A DNA stretch of 64,000 bases from Centroberyx gerrardi. Taxonomy: Eukaryota; Chordata; Actinopteri; Beryciformes; Berycidae. Position 1 is the stretch's first letter. Each line of letters opens with the position of its first letter. The notes below the pieces were generated by a model, which was given only the letters and a program-made list of their open reading frames with translations, made no database searches and was not told the DNA's origin. Positions 23,047-34,000 of the stretch are shown here, one piece after another. Where the stretch lies: the NCBI RefSeq assembly GCF_048128805.1, contig NC_136016.1, positions 21,003,176 to 21,067,175 of the forward strand, written 5' to 3'. A program made the position numbers and the translations under genes.

Positions 23047-24265
23047 TTCTCTTTTCGTCAGAGGTCAGAGGTCAGCTCTCCTGCAGTGTTGCTCAAAGAC
23101 ACTTCAGCAGAGCGGCTGATCCCCAACACAGGGTTTGAACCTGGGTCCTCCAGTTGAAAAATGGCCTCTCTAACCACTAGGCCACCCTGCCTCTCTAATA
23201 CATTTTCAGAAAAGCATAAATTAACATTAGATGGATGCTATTTAGCGTGATGTATCGTATACATTTATGTCATTAAGGTTTATGTCTGTCTAAAAATGTG
23301 TGTAACCTCTGTCCTGCAAATAAAAAGCTTAGTAAATTGAGTTTAGGACTCGTATTTGCGAAAATGGGTCGATTTTAAAGGAACCCAATTACAGTTTGAC
23401 AGATATATCAGTTTGTCGAAATTGGCCTTTTATTAAATATCAGATATCAGCCAGTCAATGTCGTCCGCCTCCGATATGATGGAGGTTTTTCCCCGATCAC
23501 AGCTACAGAAAACAGTCTGTAAAACCGCAATCAAATTTGATCTGGTTCATTTATGTTATTTTATTGTTTAGTTATATTTTCTTTTGAATTAATTCTTCAT
23601 TTAAAGGCCCAATATATCCCAGAGTTTCTCTACCACTGAATAGGCGCCGTCGGTCTCCCTATCTTAAAGAGGTGCTACCACTAGAAGAATTTCATCAGTC
23701 TGGGTTTCAGTGGAGAGTTTTAGTGTCCCACGATGGTCTAAATGCTGTTTCAGAGGCTTTTCCACACTGAAGAACATTCTGGGGAAAAAACACTGAATAC
23801 ATTGCTGAACCCGATCGGTTGAACTCTAGTCCCAATATGACTTCAGTTTATTTTCACGGATAATCTTTAAAATTTGATACCTCTTATAAATTATGAAAGA
23901 TGGAAGAGGGCCAGGCGCTGGAGCAGAGCGAGAAACCCGGATGAAAAACATGATGAAAAGAGAAATGTCGAGGTATTAAAAACATGTCAAAATAGGAAAA
24001 CAAACTGTAAGTGACCAAGATAGCAAACCAAAAGCATCTCCGGCATGTTGGGACCAGATTGCAGGCAGCGATAGTAAATTCATGTGGACAGTGGCAAACC
24101 CACAGAGTGACAAAAATACCTCAGGCAAAGAATCACCCTTGCACTTGCACTCAAAATTGCATGTTTAACACTTGAATGAATCCCGCCTCTTTCTCTCTCC
24201 ACGGCCCCTGCATCTCTTCCACACACACACACACACACACACACACTGTCACCCTCCTCGTCCAT
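23047..24265. repeat. Repeat-rich spacer downstream of the GIMAP-like gene
   Basis: A reversed tRNA-like SINE piece sits near 23075-23195: the complement of 'gggtggcctagtggttagag' together with a 'ggttcaaaccctg' B-box-like motif. Copy 2 of the dispersed repeat seen at 3690-4660 occupies 23390-23830. A (CA)n run is at 24220-24247. The rest shows no gene. It probably includes the 3'UTR of the GTPase gene, with minus-strand AATAAA candidates near 23426 and 23566, but the end is unresolved. Confidence 0.5.
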
Positions 24266-25633
24266 TTACATGTGTCCCAGTTTTCTAGCCAGAGCAGAGG
24301 CCATGTCATCCAGCAGCTCCTCCTCCCTCCTCTGCAGCTCGTGGACGAACTGCCCCCTCAGCGCCCTCAGCTCCGCCACCCGCCCCACCAGCCGCCTGCG
24401 CGTCGCCCTCCGCGCCTCCGGGGGGCAGCGCGGGCCGGTGTCCACCAGCTCCGCCCTCTGGCCGCACAGAGACAGAGCCGCTTTGAGACCGCCGGCGTCC
24501 GCGTCCAGCAGCTGCTCCAGAGTTCGCCTCGGACCCAGGCGGTCTGCGTGGGTGAGCACCGGGATGACGTGCCCCGTGACTTCGCCCCCAAACAGCTCCA
24601 TGGCGGTTCGCATCGCCTGAGCGACATCCTGGTCCATACCCGTGCTGGAGCCCGGCGCCCGGAGCACCAGCAGGAAGGCGTGGGGTCCGGGGCTGGCGAG
24701 CTGGAGGCTCCTCAGCGCCTCCCGGGCTCTCTGACTGTCTCCGAGCGACGAGCCCAGCAGGTCCGGGGTGTCGACCACCGTCACCTCTCGACCGTCCACC
24801 GCCGCCGTCCGCCGCCTGCTGCGCTCCATCAGGGGACCTGTGGGTGCCCCGGTCAAAGTATCCGCCAGGGAGGTCCGTCCCCCTCCAGCAGGTCCCAGGA
24901 GGATCAACCTCAGGTCTGGTTCCCTGAGACCGCTGAGGCCGGAGAGGTCGGGGGTCAGGGTCAGGGTGCTGCTGCTGGTCCGATCCGTCTCCGTCTCCAG
25001 TTGTCTGTCTCCGGACGGTCCTGCAGAGGTGACACACAGGTTCTGAGTAGATAAATAATAAACTACTTTGCAGGGCTGCAGTCAAGACCGCATAAGTCAA
25101 GTCTGAGTGAAGACCAGGTCTAGTCAAATTCGATTGAAGACCGAGACCGGAGCAAATCAAGTCCTATTCCAGACCAAGACCAAGCAAGTCAACATGTCCT
25201 CCCCTGTGGATGATGCAGGAACCAATCAGGAACAAGATGCATCATCCCTTCAAGTTTCATCAAAGTCTGACTGCTACAGCAGAACTAGTAGGGACGGGAC
25301 GATATATCAAAATTCAATATATCGCAATACAAAAATGTGACAATACATATCGTGGGGCCGAAAAATCGTGATATTAGCAACATTTTATTCTGCTGTAGTA
25401 ATCACAAATGAGACAGCTTGACCATCACAATATTGTAATGACATTTTTAAATTGTTGTTTAAGACAACGCCATCGCTAGAAAGATTTGTGGCTCAGAAAT
25501 AAACAGAATTCTTTACAGTCAGACTTGTATTGGATCGTGAACCCCTTATCGGGTATCAAATTCAGACTCACTTCTGCCGTGTGTGAAGACGGACTCCAGG
25601 CGTCGTTTGGCTCGACTGGGGAATCCTGACAGG

Positions 25634-25693
<60 letters not shown>

Positions 25694-28600
25694 GTTCGGG
25701 TTAAAGCTGGACATAAAGCCAAGAAACAGCAGAAAAAGCAGAAAATGTAGGAGAGGGCAAATTAAGGCAAAACGTACCTACGATGTTTTTGATGACAACA
25801 AGCAGCCAGCTGAACTTGGAGAATAATGCTGATGGAGGAACAGAGTGGAAATCAGTTGGTTTAAAGCCCCTGGAAAGACGATTCTGTGATTGCCTTGTAA
25901 ATATGCAATTTGTGGTCTTGTGTGCATATATAATGTGTTTAAAAAATATGAAAATTCAATTAGATTCCAATCTTTAAATAAATCAATAAAGCTGTTTAGC
26001 TCTTTTCCTGACTTGCTCACCGACGATAAACCGCCAAACTCGAGACAGCCATTTAAACAAGCTCTGTATTCCTGAAACACAAGAAACCAGCATCAGTCTT
26101 TTACTTATTATACAATATACAACACATTTTTGTTTAATTGTTCTGGTTTTATGTTGTACCGCGCAGAGTTCCCACCAGGCGGCTCACCCAGCTCCACAGA
26201 GCCGACAGACCTGAGGCACAAACAACAGAGACAAAATGTTAAAATAACATCCAGCTGACTTTAGTTCGAAAAAATAAATATCACGATAACTAGTTGGAAT
26301 TTTTTCGATATCGATAAATATCTGCTTGTTTAGGTATGGAGAAATCACATGCTAAATAATCCAGTTGATGTTCATCATATCGACTTGTATGGTAATTGAA
26401 AGTATTATACAGTATTAAACTGAAACTGCAATTTTCATGACATACTCAGTGTTTTTTAGAAACGATTTTGAGAAATTTGGCCTGATGTTTGCTTTATATC
26501 TTTCATTTAAACAAAACTGTACGTCACAATTCACGATATCAGTTAAAGTTCACGGTACGATTACATGAAAAAACAGTAAATGAAAATAATAAACTTGATT
26601 TAATATCAATATATTGTCCAAGCCTAATTTTAGTTTACATCATATCCAAAGATGACAGTCAGTGGTGCGAGGTTTACAATATTATTCTTATATTTCCATC
26701 TATCTTGCTGATGGCAATGATTTGTAGTTTTGTGTTCTGTCAGGTCAAACCACTTCTAAAGCTGAGTGACACCGAGTGACCTCTGACCTCTGACCCTGAC
26801 TGAACCCACCAGTTAGAGAGCAGAAGAGCCGAATCGGCCATCGGATCAGAGCGGGGAGCGCTGCAGGGGAACAAGACTCAGTGTCAGCATCAGATTCACT
26901 GTGATGAAGATAAAACCACCCAGAAAGTGTCTGGACTAAAATGCCTTTCGTGATCCCAAAGTGTACGTTTATAAATATTTGAATCTTTTATTTCACACTG
27001 CTCTGGTTTTGAGACAGGGTTTGGTTGAAATCTACAAAACTGCAAATAAACAGATCTCTCTCAAAAATATGATGCAGCAGCTGCTGTGTGTTATCTGAGA
27101 CAAACCGGAAGAAGCAGGAATACAATTTGGTGAGTTTTTCCTGTGCAGACAGAAACAAATTCTTTCCTCCCTAGACAGATTTTGAACAGAGGAATACTGG
27201 TGAAAGTTCAGATATAACAGCTGATTATCACAATCATTTCAATTAGGGATGTGTCTGATAATTGATCAGTGAATGAATGTGTGGAGGTGTGTTTGAGTTG
27301 TGGACGGGCAGACACACACTACCAGTCAAAAGTTTGGACACACCACATTTTTCTTTATTTCTACTATTTTTCGCATTTTAGAATAATAGTAAAGACTATG
27401 AAACTGTGAAATAACACAAATGGAATTATGCAGTGACCAAAAAAGTGTTAAACAAATCAAAACTATCTTATATTTTAGATTCTTTAAAGTAGCCGCCCTT
27501 TGCCTTGATGGAAAGGCAAAAGGCTTTGGAAAGAAATTCATACACAGGATCAACTTCACTATTTATATTTGTCTAAGAAACTAATTTCAAGCATTTAAGC
27601 AGAAGCCTTTAGATCAAAATGGCTTTAAGAGAATGAAAAACACAGAACATTCAATCAGGTGGGTCCAAACTTTTGACTGGTAGTGTGTTTACAGAATGTT
27701 TGTCATGACTGGAATAATCTTGTGTAGTCAGACCTGTGTGTAAAACAAACGGAGGCGTGGAGAAACTCAAGCAGCAATAGTTGGTTAGAAAAGGCGGAGC
27801 GTCTGTGGGCTGTCGTCATGTTTCAAACCCCTTAGAACCAATAAAAAAAAAAGCCTGGCACTGCTGCTCACCTGTGTGTTGTCCTACTTTTACCGTAGTC
27901 TGTTGGTAAACACGCCATTACATCCCTGTTTTGGAGCCAAGAAGCTGTAAAGACTTCATCGACTCAATTTGATGTTGAGAGCAAACTTCTGACAAAACAG
28001 AAGTCTTAAGTCGAAGTTTCCATCCATTTTTACTAAAAAAGGAAAACATTTTCTACCCAGACGGAAAAACAAACCAGAGGTGCCGTTTCGGGGGGCGTGT
28101 CGTGTGTTTTCAAACTCAGAGCCAATCAAATGTCTGCCTCCGGCTCCGCAAGGTCTCATTATCTAACATTTTCTGATGAGAAGTTCTCCAGACCTCTGTG
28201 AGTTTGAGACGGAGGTCTAGCTAGGCAAGATTATAGCTGGAATAATGGTGATGTGGGGAGGAGAAAAAAGTGGAGGGGGACCCAGAGTCACCCTTCTGTG
28301 TAGGACCCATAATTCCTAGCTGCACCCCTGGTAATGCCATCCAAACTTAGCTATGTGTCTGATTCAAGTTAATTTACCCTGTTCTACAGTTTCTCTACTG
28401 TTTCTTTTCTCAGGCCCATCAGTCAGAGAAACAATATGGCTGATATGTAAGTGGATTTTTCTGTAGCATTTTTACTAATCAAAGTGAAGTTGTGTGTCGT
28501 TGGATGACTGACTGACTCTGTGAGAATCTGTAGAGAAGATACCCCGCCACAGTGAAAGCTCCCATCTGGACGCTGCTGCTGTTCAGCCACAAGTCTGAGC

Positions 28601-29477
28601 ACAGAGGGGAGGGAGGGAGGGAAGCATGACATTAATCAGTATAGCAATGTTGTTTACAGCCTATCATGGGATTTACCTTTCACCCAAATGTGAACTATGG
28701 GAATAAATACTCCAAATCCCAGGAAGTATCCCTATGTGTGTCGACTGTTCAGACTGGGCATATCCAGGAATGTATTCAAAGTTAAAGCTGCATTTTTTTA
28801 ACCTTTATGGAAGTAAACCTGGATGTTACAATCTCAACCCAGTAGCAGTTAGAGCAGTTGTCCTGAGTAAGGTAATGGGCTTTTTGTGTTCATAGTGGGA
28901 GATTTTACACATCTTAAAAAATGACAGTTTGCAGTAGCTGCTATCAGTGAAAACAGTCAGAAAATAGTTTAAAAAGTCAGAAAATAGAAAAAAAAAACAG
29001 CTTGAAAACATGTTGTTTACAATTTTTTGTAATTGTATTTATTTATGAGCTAAATTTAACACAACTTCCTAAATTAGTCAGCTTTGAAACACATCAAGTA
29101 CTTGTTTAACATAGCTTTTATTTTGAAATAGCCAGACCGGAAGTTAAGAAGATTCGTCTGCTACCTTTACTGTAACTAACCGTAAACGAAAGCAACAAGT
29201 GTGGCAAAGAACTACTACAGCACAGGTATAATAGATTTTAGGAAGATACTATACGAATATCACAGCAAAACTGAATATTACAGGAACTATAGTGATACCA
29301 TAGGAGATTAAAAAAGACCGTAACGGTTTATAAGTCAATATAAACTCACTGACAATTTATAAGTCCCTTAAGTAATATTACAGTTATTGATTTGGTGATT
29401 TTTGGGTTCGTCTCACCTGTAACAGCATCGTCCATCGAGGCTCCACAGTCTCTCTCCGGTTTGCAGTTACACTCCAT
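24266..29477 (-). CDS. GIMAP/AIG1-like GTPase with repeated mini-exon N-terminus
   Basis: Coding exons (minus): 29417-29477, 26810-26860, 26160-26210, 26021-26071, 25778-25828, 25572-25625, 24266-25020. All joins are in the same phase and give 357 aa. Residues 1-20 are a Cys-containing leader (MECNCKPERDC). Residues about 21-106 are five modules of 17-18 residues, one per exon, rich in Trp/Phe/Leu with Arg/Lys, such as LSALWSWVSRLVGTLR. Residues about 145-357 are a GIMAP-like G domain: P-loop GPAGGGRTS (149-157), VVDTPDLLG (DTP at 190-192), the FLLVLRAPG and VIPVLTHAD blocks, and a C-terminal Arg/Glu-rich helix. GIMAP proteins are membrane-associated GTPases of immune cells. Here the P-loop Lys is Arg, so nucleotide binding is uncertain. 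No ATG precedes the G domain within its own exon, which supports the upstream exons. Family call is fairly sure; orthology is unknown. Confidence 0.72.
25572..26860 (-). other. Array of five phase-matched mini-exons (51, 51, 51, 51, 54 nt)
   Basis: Exons 26810-26860, 26160-26210, 26021-26071, 25778-25828 and 25572-25625 each begin with two bases and end with one base of a split codon. Any of them can therefore be skipped without a frameshift. Their peptides (LPALIRWPIRLFCSLT, LSALWSWVSRLVGTLR, IQSLFKWLSRVWRFIV, LFSKFSWLLVVIKNIV, FPSRAKRRLESVFTHGR) share spacing of hydrophobic and basic residues and a Gly/Ala/Arg at the junctions. Each has a pyrimidine-AG acceptor and a GT donor. Confidence 0.7.
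25637..25691. repeat. (AG)n microsatellite beside a mini-exon
   Basis: A run of about 27 AG dinucleotides lies 11 bases upstream (minus-strand sense) of the 25572-25625 exon. On the minus strand it is CT-rich and acts as an extended pyrimidine tract for the acceptor. Confidence 0.9.
27316..27688. mobile_element. Tc1/mariner-like remnant without transposase
   Basis: Inverted termini CACTACCAGTCAAAAGTTTG and the complement of TCCAAACTTTTGACTGGTAG bound about 370 bases. The interior includes 'tagccgccctttgccttgatg', a stretch common in internally deleted fish Tc1-type elements. No open reading frame survives. Confidence 0.75.
27715..28245. mobile_element. Inserted element with short inverted ends
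   Basis: The left end reads 'ataatcttgtgtagtcagacc'; the right end is its imperfect complement 'ggtctagctaggcaagattat'. The direct repeat 'ctggaataat' occurs on both sides, suggesting a target duplication. No coding capacity. The class is not certain. Confidence 0.45.
28543..28594 (-). pseudogene. 52-nt exon-like copy that breaks the frame
   Basis: An excellent acceptor (a long CCCTCC tract then CAG) precedes 52 bases that, read after exon 1, encode LWLNSSSVQMGAFTVA. The only fitting donor (GTATCT) leaves it one base too long to join the next mini-exon. Joining exon 1 directly to 26810-26860 keeps the frame. This is either a decayed module of the mini-exon array, a poison exon or a sequencing error. 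Confidence 0.4.
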
Positions 29478-29600
29478 GTTACCTCTGCACGTACATTACA
29501 GTGCAGTCGTGTTAGTGTTAGTGTCAAAACAGTGTCAAGCTAGCCGGAATAGAACACTATCACTTCCGCTCTTGTCTTTCAAAATAAAAGGTGACGAACG
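29478..29600 (-). promoter_or_regulatory. 5' leader and promoter region of the GIMAP-like gene
   Basis: The ATG at 29475-29477 is preceded (minus sense) by GCAGAGGTAAC. The region upstream is unremarkable: no CpG island, no clear TATA. The start site cannot be placed. Confidence 0.3.
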
Positions 29601-30369
29601 GGTTCCAACATTGTTCAGACTTTTAGAACGTGGCAAAGTGAAAATAAAGAATATATTTATGGAGGAATCTGTTGAGAATTAAAACACATCTTGTTTCCCA
29701 AGACGTCCTTTTCACAACATATGTCCAGTAAATCTAGGCCTATGCAAAGATCCATTTTTGTACAGGACTGCCAAAAAAAGCATGTAACAACACATATACC
29801 CCACAACTACCTTGAAAAAGTCAATTTTAAGATAAAATGGACAGTCAAGTCAGCCAGAATAAGTCACTGTAGAAAAACCCTGTGTTTTCTATATAGACTT
29901 TCAAACAAAACCTATACCAGACAACTTAACAGGAAATCAACTACCTTTAAAAAGTCTTTTCTAACCCATAGCAGTGGCACAACTGTTCCTAAAGCTGCAT
30001 TACCTGGTGTGTAGTCAGCCAGAAAAAGCTCCCACTGAAATGCCATACACTGTAGACTAGACTGTCAAAACCTGACGCAGCTGAACACGTGGTGCGGCTG
30101 CAGGCGTCACCTCCCTCCCTCCAGTCATGTAGAACAGCACTTACCTGCACAGGCCTGCCCTCCACATGCACACAGCTCTTATTTTATTGTGCTGCATGGG
30201 GATACAATGCAGTGGAAGGCCCAGGTATGCTCACAATGCTATGGTTTTACTTTGGGGGGGAGACGCCCTTTTTTCTTAATCGGACAGGAAGAACTGGAAA
30301 CGCTGCATGAGACGCACACCGACTGACGCACAGGCATCGACAAATAATACAAGATAGAAGCAGTTAGAG

Positions 30370-31027
30370 TTAAAAAAATCTTTCTTTTTTTATTACAAAG
30401 GCAAGATTTGAGGGGGGAAGGCAAAAAAATCAACAAGTGTCATTCTCGGTTACAGCATTATTCTGAACATGTGCATATATTCTCATCTATTCCAGTACAT
30501 TAAGACTTTTTATAATCTTGTCACCCACATTAACCAGTTTGAGAGCTTGTTTTAGACAGACTGATACCTCCTCACTGACACCGAAAGCATTTACAAAAAA
30601 ACCCCAACTTATTTACATTCATTTATTATTGATAGAACTGGTTACCATGGCACCCTAACTGCTAAACCATGCTTAGGGTGTATGGTTCAGGGCCGAATGC
30701 ATCAAGCAGAGCAGGAAACTTTTTTTTTTTGTGGCTGGTACATCCCAAATTTCATCGGCCATGTTGACCATTTCACCAGCCAGCTAAGGAAGGAATATTG
30801 ATATTTAAAAGACAAACAAGACCTCCAAATGATGGTTAGTTACCTGCCACAGTAGCTGGTAAACATACATCAACTATATCCAAAATTTACCAGCACCTGG
30901 CTAGTGGAAGGTGTCTGCAGGTAATTTCCAAACCTGAATCAAGTCTTAGGATAAACAGTGCGGATCTGAAACCAGTTTGCCCGTTGAACAAGTCAAAGCG
31001 AGGCTCGTATCTCCTCTCCTCCTCTCC
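30370..31027 (-). other. xrcc6: xrcc6 3'UTR
   Basis: From the TGA at 31028-31030 down to a minus-strand AATAAA at 30389-30394. No repeats of note and no coding exon. The stretch 29600-30370 beyond it shows no gene. Confidence 0.6.
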
Positions 31028-34000
31028 TCACTTGGCCAGCTGGGCGATCAGAGCGTCTATCAGTTCCTGTTTCTTGGTCCCGGTGGTCCGAACCCCAAAC
31101 TGCTTACAGGCCTCCTTCAGCACCGGCACCGTCAGCTTTCCCAGGGTGCCGTTCTGCACGTGGGCCCTCAGCTCGTCTTCTTGCAGCTCCACTTTGGGTT
31201 TCTTCTCGGCTCCGCCTCCGGCATCGGCTGAAAGTTCATTAGGTGGAGAAAAACGCAGTCAAAATAGGATTCTAAGTTGAAAACCCACTTTTGGGCTGGA
31301 AAGTGAGTTTTGAACACCAGAAATCTCAGTACCTGTCCAAGTAAACGCTGAGTCATTAGTATTGATTAACAATCTTATCAACCTCACAGATATACTATGT
31401 CATTTTGTGCTATGAGGCAGGAAAAATCGGACTTATTGCACCTTAGATAAAAACAAAAACGACTGCGGTCAATTGAAAAAAGTGACTTTGCTCCCGGCTC
31501 TGACCTGTTTTGCGTTTGGCGGCTGGTTTGGCCTCTGGGTTGTAGCCGGCGGGGTAGACCAGGTCTTTAAACTCCTGGACCAGCGGACCCAGACGCTGGT
31601 CCATCTGATGAACCTTCGGCACTGAGACAGAGGAAGAAGAGGGAGAGGACAGAGACCGTGAGAGAGAGAGAAACAGGCAGCTGTGTACCAGCCACAGGTG
31701 AAACTCCAAGTCTTTTGAATGTGTGTTTGTTTGCTTCTTACTAATTAAGTCCTCGATGGACTCTGGAGCCATCATGTCCAGAGCCAAGGCCTCCAGGTTC
31801 CTGTAGTGCTGCTGGATGACTGGGTTCTCGAAAGCATCACTCCTGCAACCACACACACATAAAGGCTCCGTTCACACTGCAGTTCATATCTCAGTTTTGT
31901 TTTTGGATGACTGTTCATATCTATTCTAGGATGCAACTCATCTCCGATACCAATATGAACTGACAGCCATGCTGAAAAGACACATAAGCAGAGTAACAAT
32001 AACAAAAGTGAAAAATGTTTTTCCTCCTTAACGCTTGTTTTCAACTACGGCCACAACTAACAATTACTGTTATTAGCGATTATCAATATATTTTTTCAAC
32101 GAATCGATTAATCATTCATAAAATGTCAAAAATAATGACAAATGCCCATCACAAGTTACCAGAGCCTTATTTAGTCTGACCAGCAGCCAAAAAAACCCAA
32201 GTATTAATTTTATGATATGAAATGGAGAAAAGCAGCAAATGTTTGGTATTTTTACTTGATAAATGACTAAAACGATTTAGCGTCTATAAAAAAAGGCTAT
32301 CAAACAGCTTTCCTTCTACGAATATACTGCAGCCTCTTGCATTTTAGAAATTCCAATAGTTGATATTGTGATTTTGATATTTTATTGATTACCTGTATTT
32401 GAAGCGCAGCTTGGAGACGATCTCCTTCATCTTGTCCACCTGCATGTCGGAGGCTGTGGGACACTGGGGGACGTCCAGCCTCCGGATGTCGTCGGCGAAC
32501 GGCAGGAAGATCACATTGAAACCTGGTGCAGGAAAGTGTTCAGAAGTCAACAGGGAAAGAGTGATACACACATCCAATTCTGTCACTGGTACTGGACAAT
32601 AATTAAGATAAATCCATATAGAAATAGGTCCACATATTCAAACATGCGTGCAGTAAAAAGATGGACTTCTACAATGTCTTCCCATCCCAGTGTTGTACCT
32701 GGTGGTGTGACCTGGTTTTGCCCCTGGTCCGCCTCCTCCCTCTGGGGCACCAGGGCTACGAATCGAGGCGGGTAGTTTCGGCGAGGGACGTAGCGACACA
32801 CGGCGAAAACGTTCTTCTCACTGCACTTCCTCAACAGGGCGGTGAACACACACGCACTGCCTGGGGCGGGGGGAGGGGGGGGGACACAGGATATAAAGCT
32901 CAGTGGGTAGAGCATGGCGCTAACACAGCCAGGGTTAAGGGTTCAATTCCTTGTGTTGCTCAATAGGTAGAGCAAGGCACTAATCCTGCCAGGATTAAGG
33001 GTTCAATTCCCACTGGGACAACCCATGCTAAAAATGTACAAGAATACAAGAAAAATAGCCTGTAAAACCTGCAATGAAATTTGAGGTTGTTTTTTTTTTT
33101 TTATATTCAGGTGATTGTTTTGTATTGTTGAGTTTCCCTGCCACTGAATAGGTGTGCTGGAGAGTTTTAGTGTCCCATGACGGTCTAAATGCTGTTTCAG
33201 AGGCTTTTACACCCCGGCAACAATAAAAATCTGGAGGCAAACACTAAACACTTGCCATTTTTGGCATGAAGAAGATCAAATATAAAGACAAAATATTGGC
33301 CATTGGCGACTTTAGTCTTAAGTTTATTGGCCTTCAAAATCCATATCAGTCAAACCAGAGTGGACTCACCACTTTAAAAAACTTTCAAAAAATAATGGTC
33401 ATGTGAGGCGTGATGGGTGGGAAAATGACATGCTGATACTTGCAATTGGCTCAATTATAATGAAATTAAAGATGCAGCTTGATTTATAAATCAGAAGAAT
33501 AACTTTTCAGGAGGCTTAAACACCTTTCCCTCCCTTTTCAACAAGTTCAACCTCTTGCAATTTTGAAATATCAGTAGTCAATACTGTGATTTTATTATTT
33601 TTTAAACTGCTTGTGCAGCTTTAAATCACACACGCTCCTACCTGTCACCTGGTCTTCCTCAGGATAGACGAAGACGGAGGGACGGATGTGATGATGCAGT
33701 TTGAGTTTCTCCATCGGTTTGAATCCAATCAGAAAGATTCCAGGATCCTCAAACTTCTTGATGGCATCCACCTCGTCCCTCTCCATCACTATCTGTCTCT
33801 TACCATAAACCTACAGCAAACAGGCACAGGGTGCAGAAAGCATTGCGTTGTAATGGTGACAGAGTACCAGCAATATGAATATCACTAATGAGCCTCTATG
33901 CTATATACTGTATATCGAAGTGGGAAATTAACACCAACCACCAAATGCTGGTGCAATTTTTGCTGTGGCTACATTTGTCTACCAAACAAGTCATTCTGGT

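Larger units (their letters stand above)
26930..28335. repeat. Dispersed repeat C, second copy split by insertions
   Basis: The blocks match 12850-13215 in order: 'gtttggttgaaatctacaaa' at about 27020, 'caattagggatgtgtctg' at about 27240, 'gtgtttgagttgtg' at about 27289, then 'ggacccataattcctagct' at about 28302. Between the last two blocks lie a Tc1-like remnant (27316-27688) and a further insertion (about 27715-28240). There is also extra sequence near 27070-27230. Confidence 0.65.

Noticed and set aside
24266-24907. GIMAP-like protein starting at the TTG at 24907
   Set aside because: TTG is not a credible vertebrate start here; the frame continues upstream to a proper splice acceptor at 25020 and in-phase exons.
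24176-25054. 292-residue plus-strand frame
   Set aside because: GC-rich antisense shadow of the GIMAP-like exon; no domain.
32897-33020. True tRNA genes
   Set aside because: Box A/B-like motifs are present, but I could not fold a full cloverleaf and the unit is tandem and diverged, as in SINEs.
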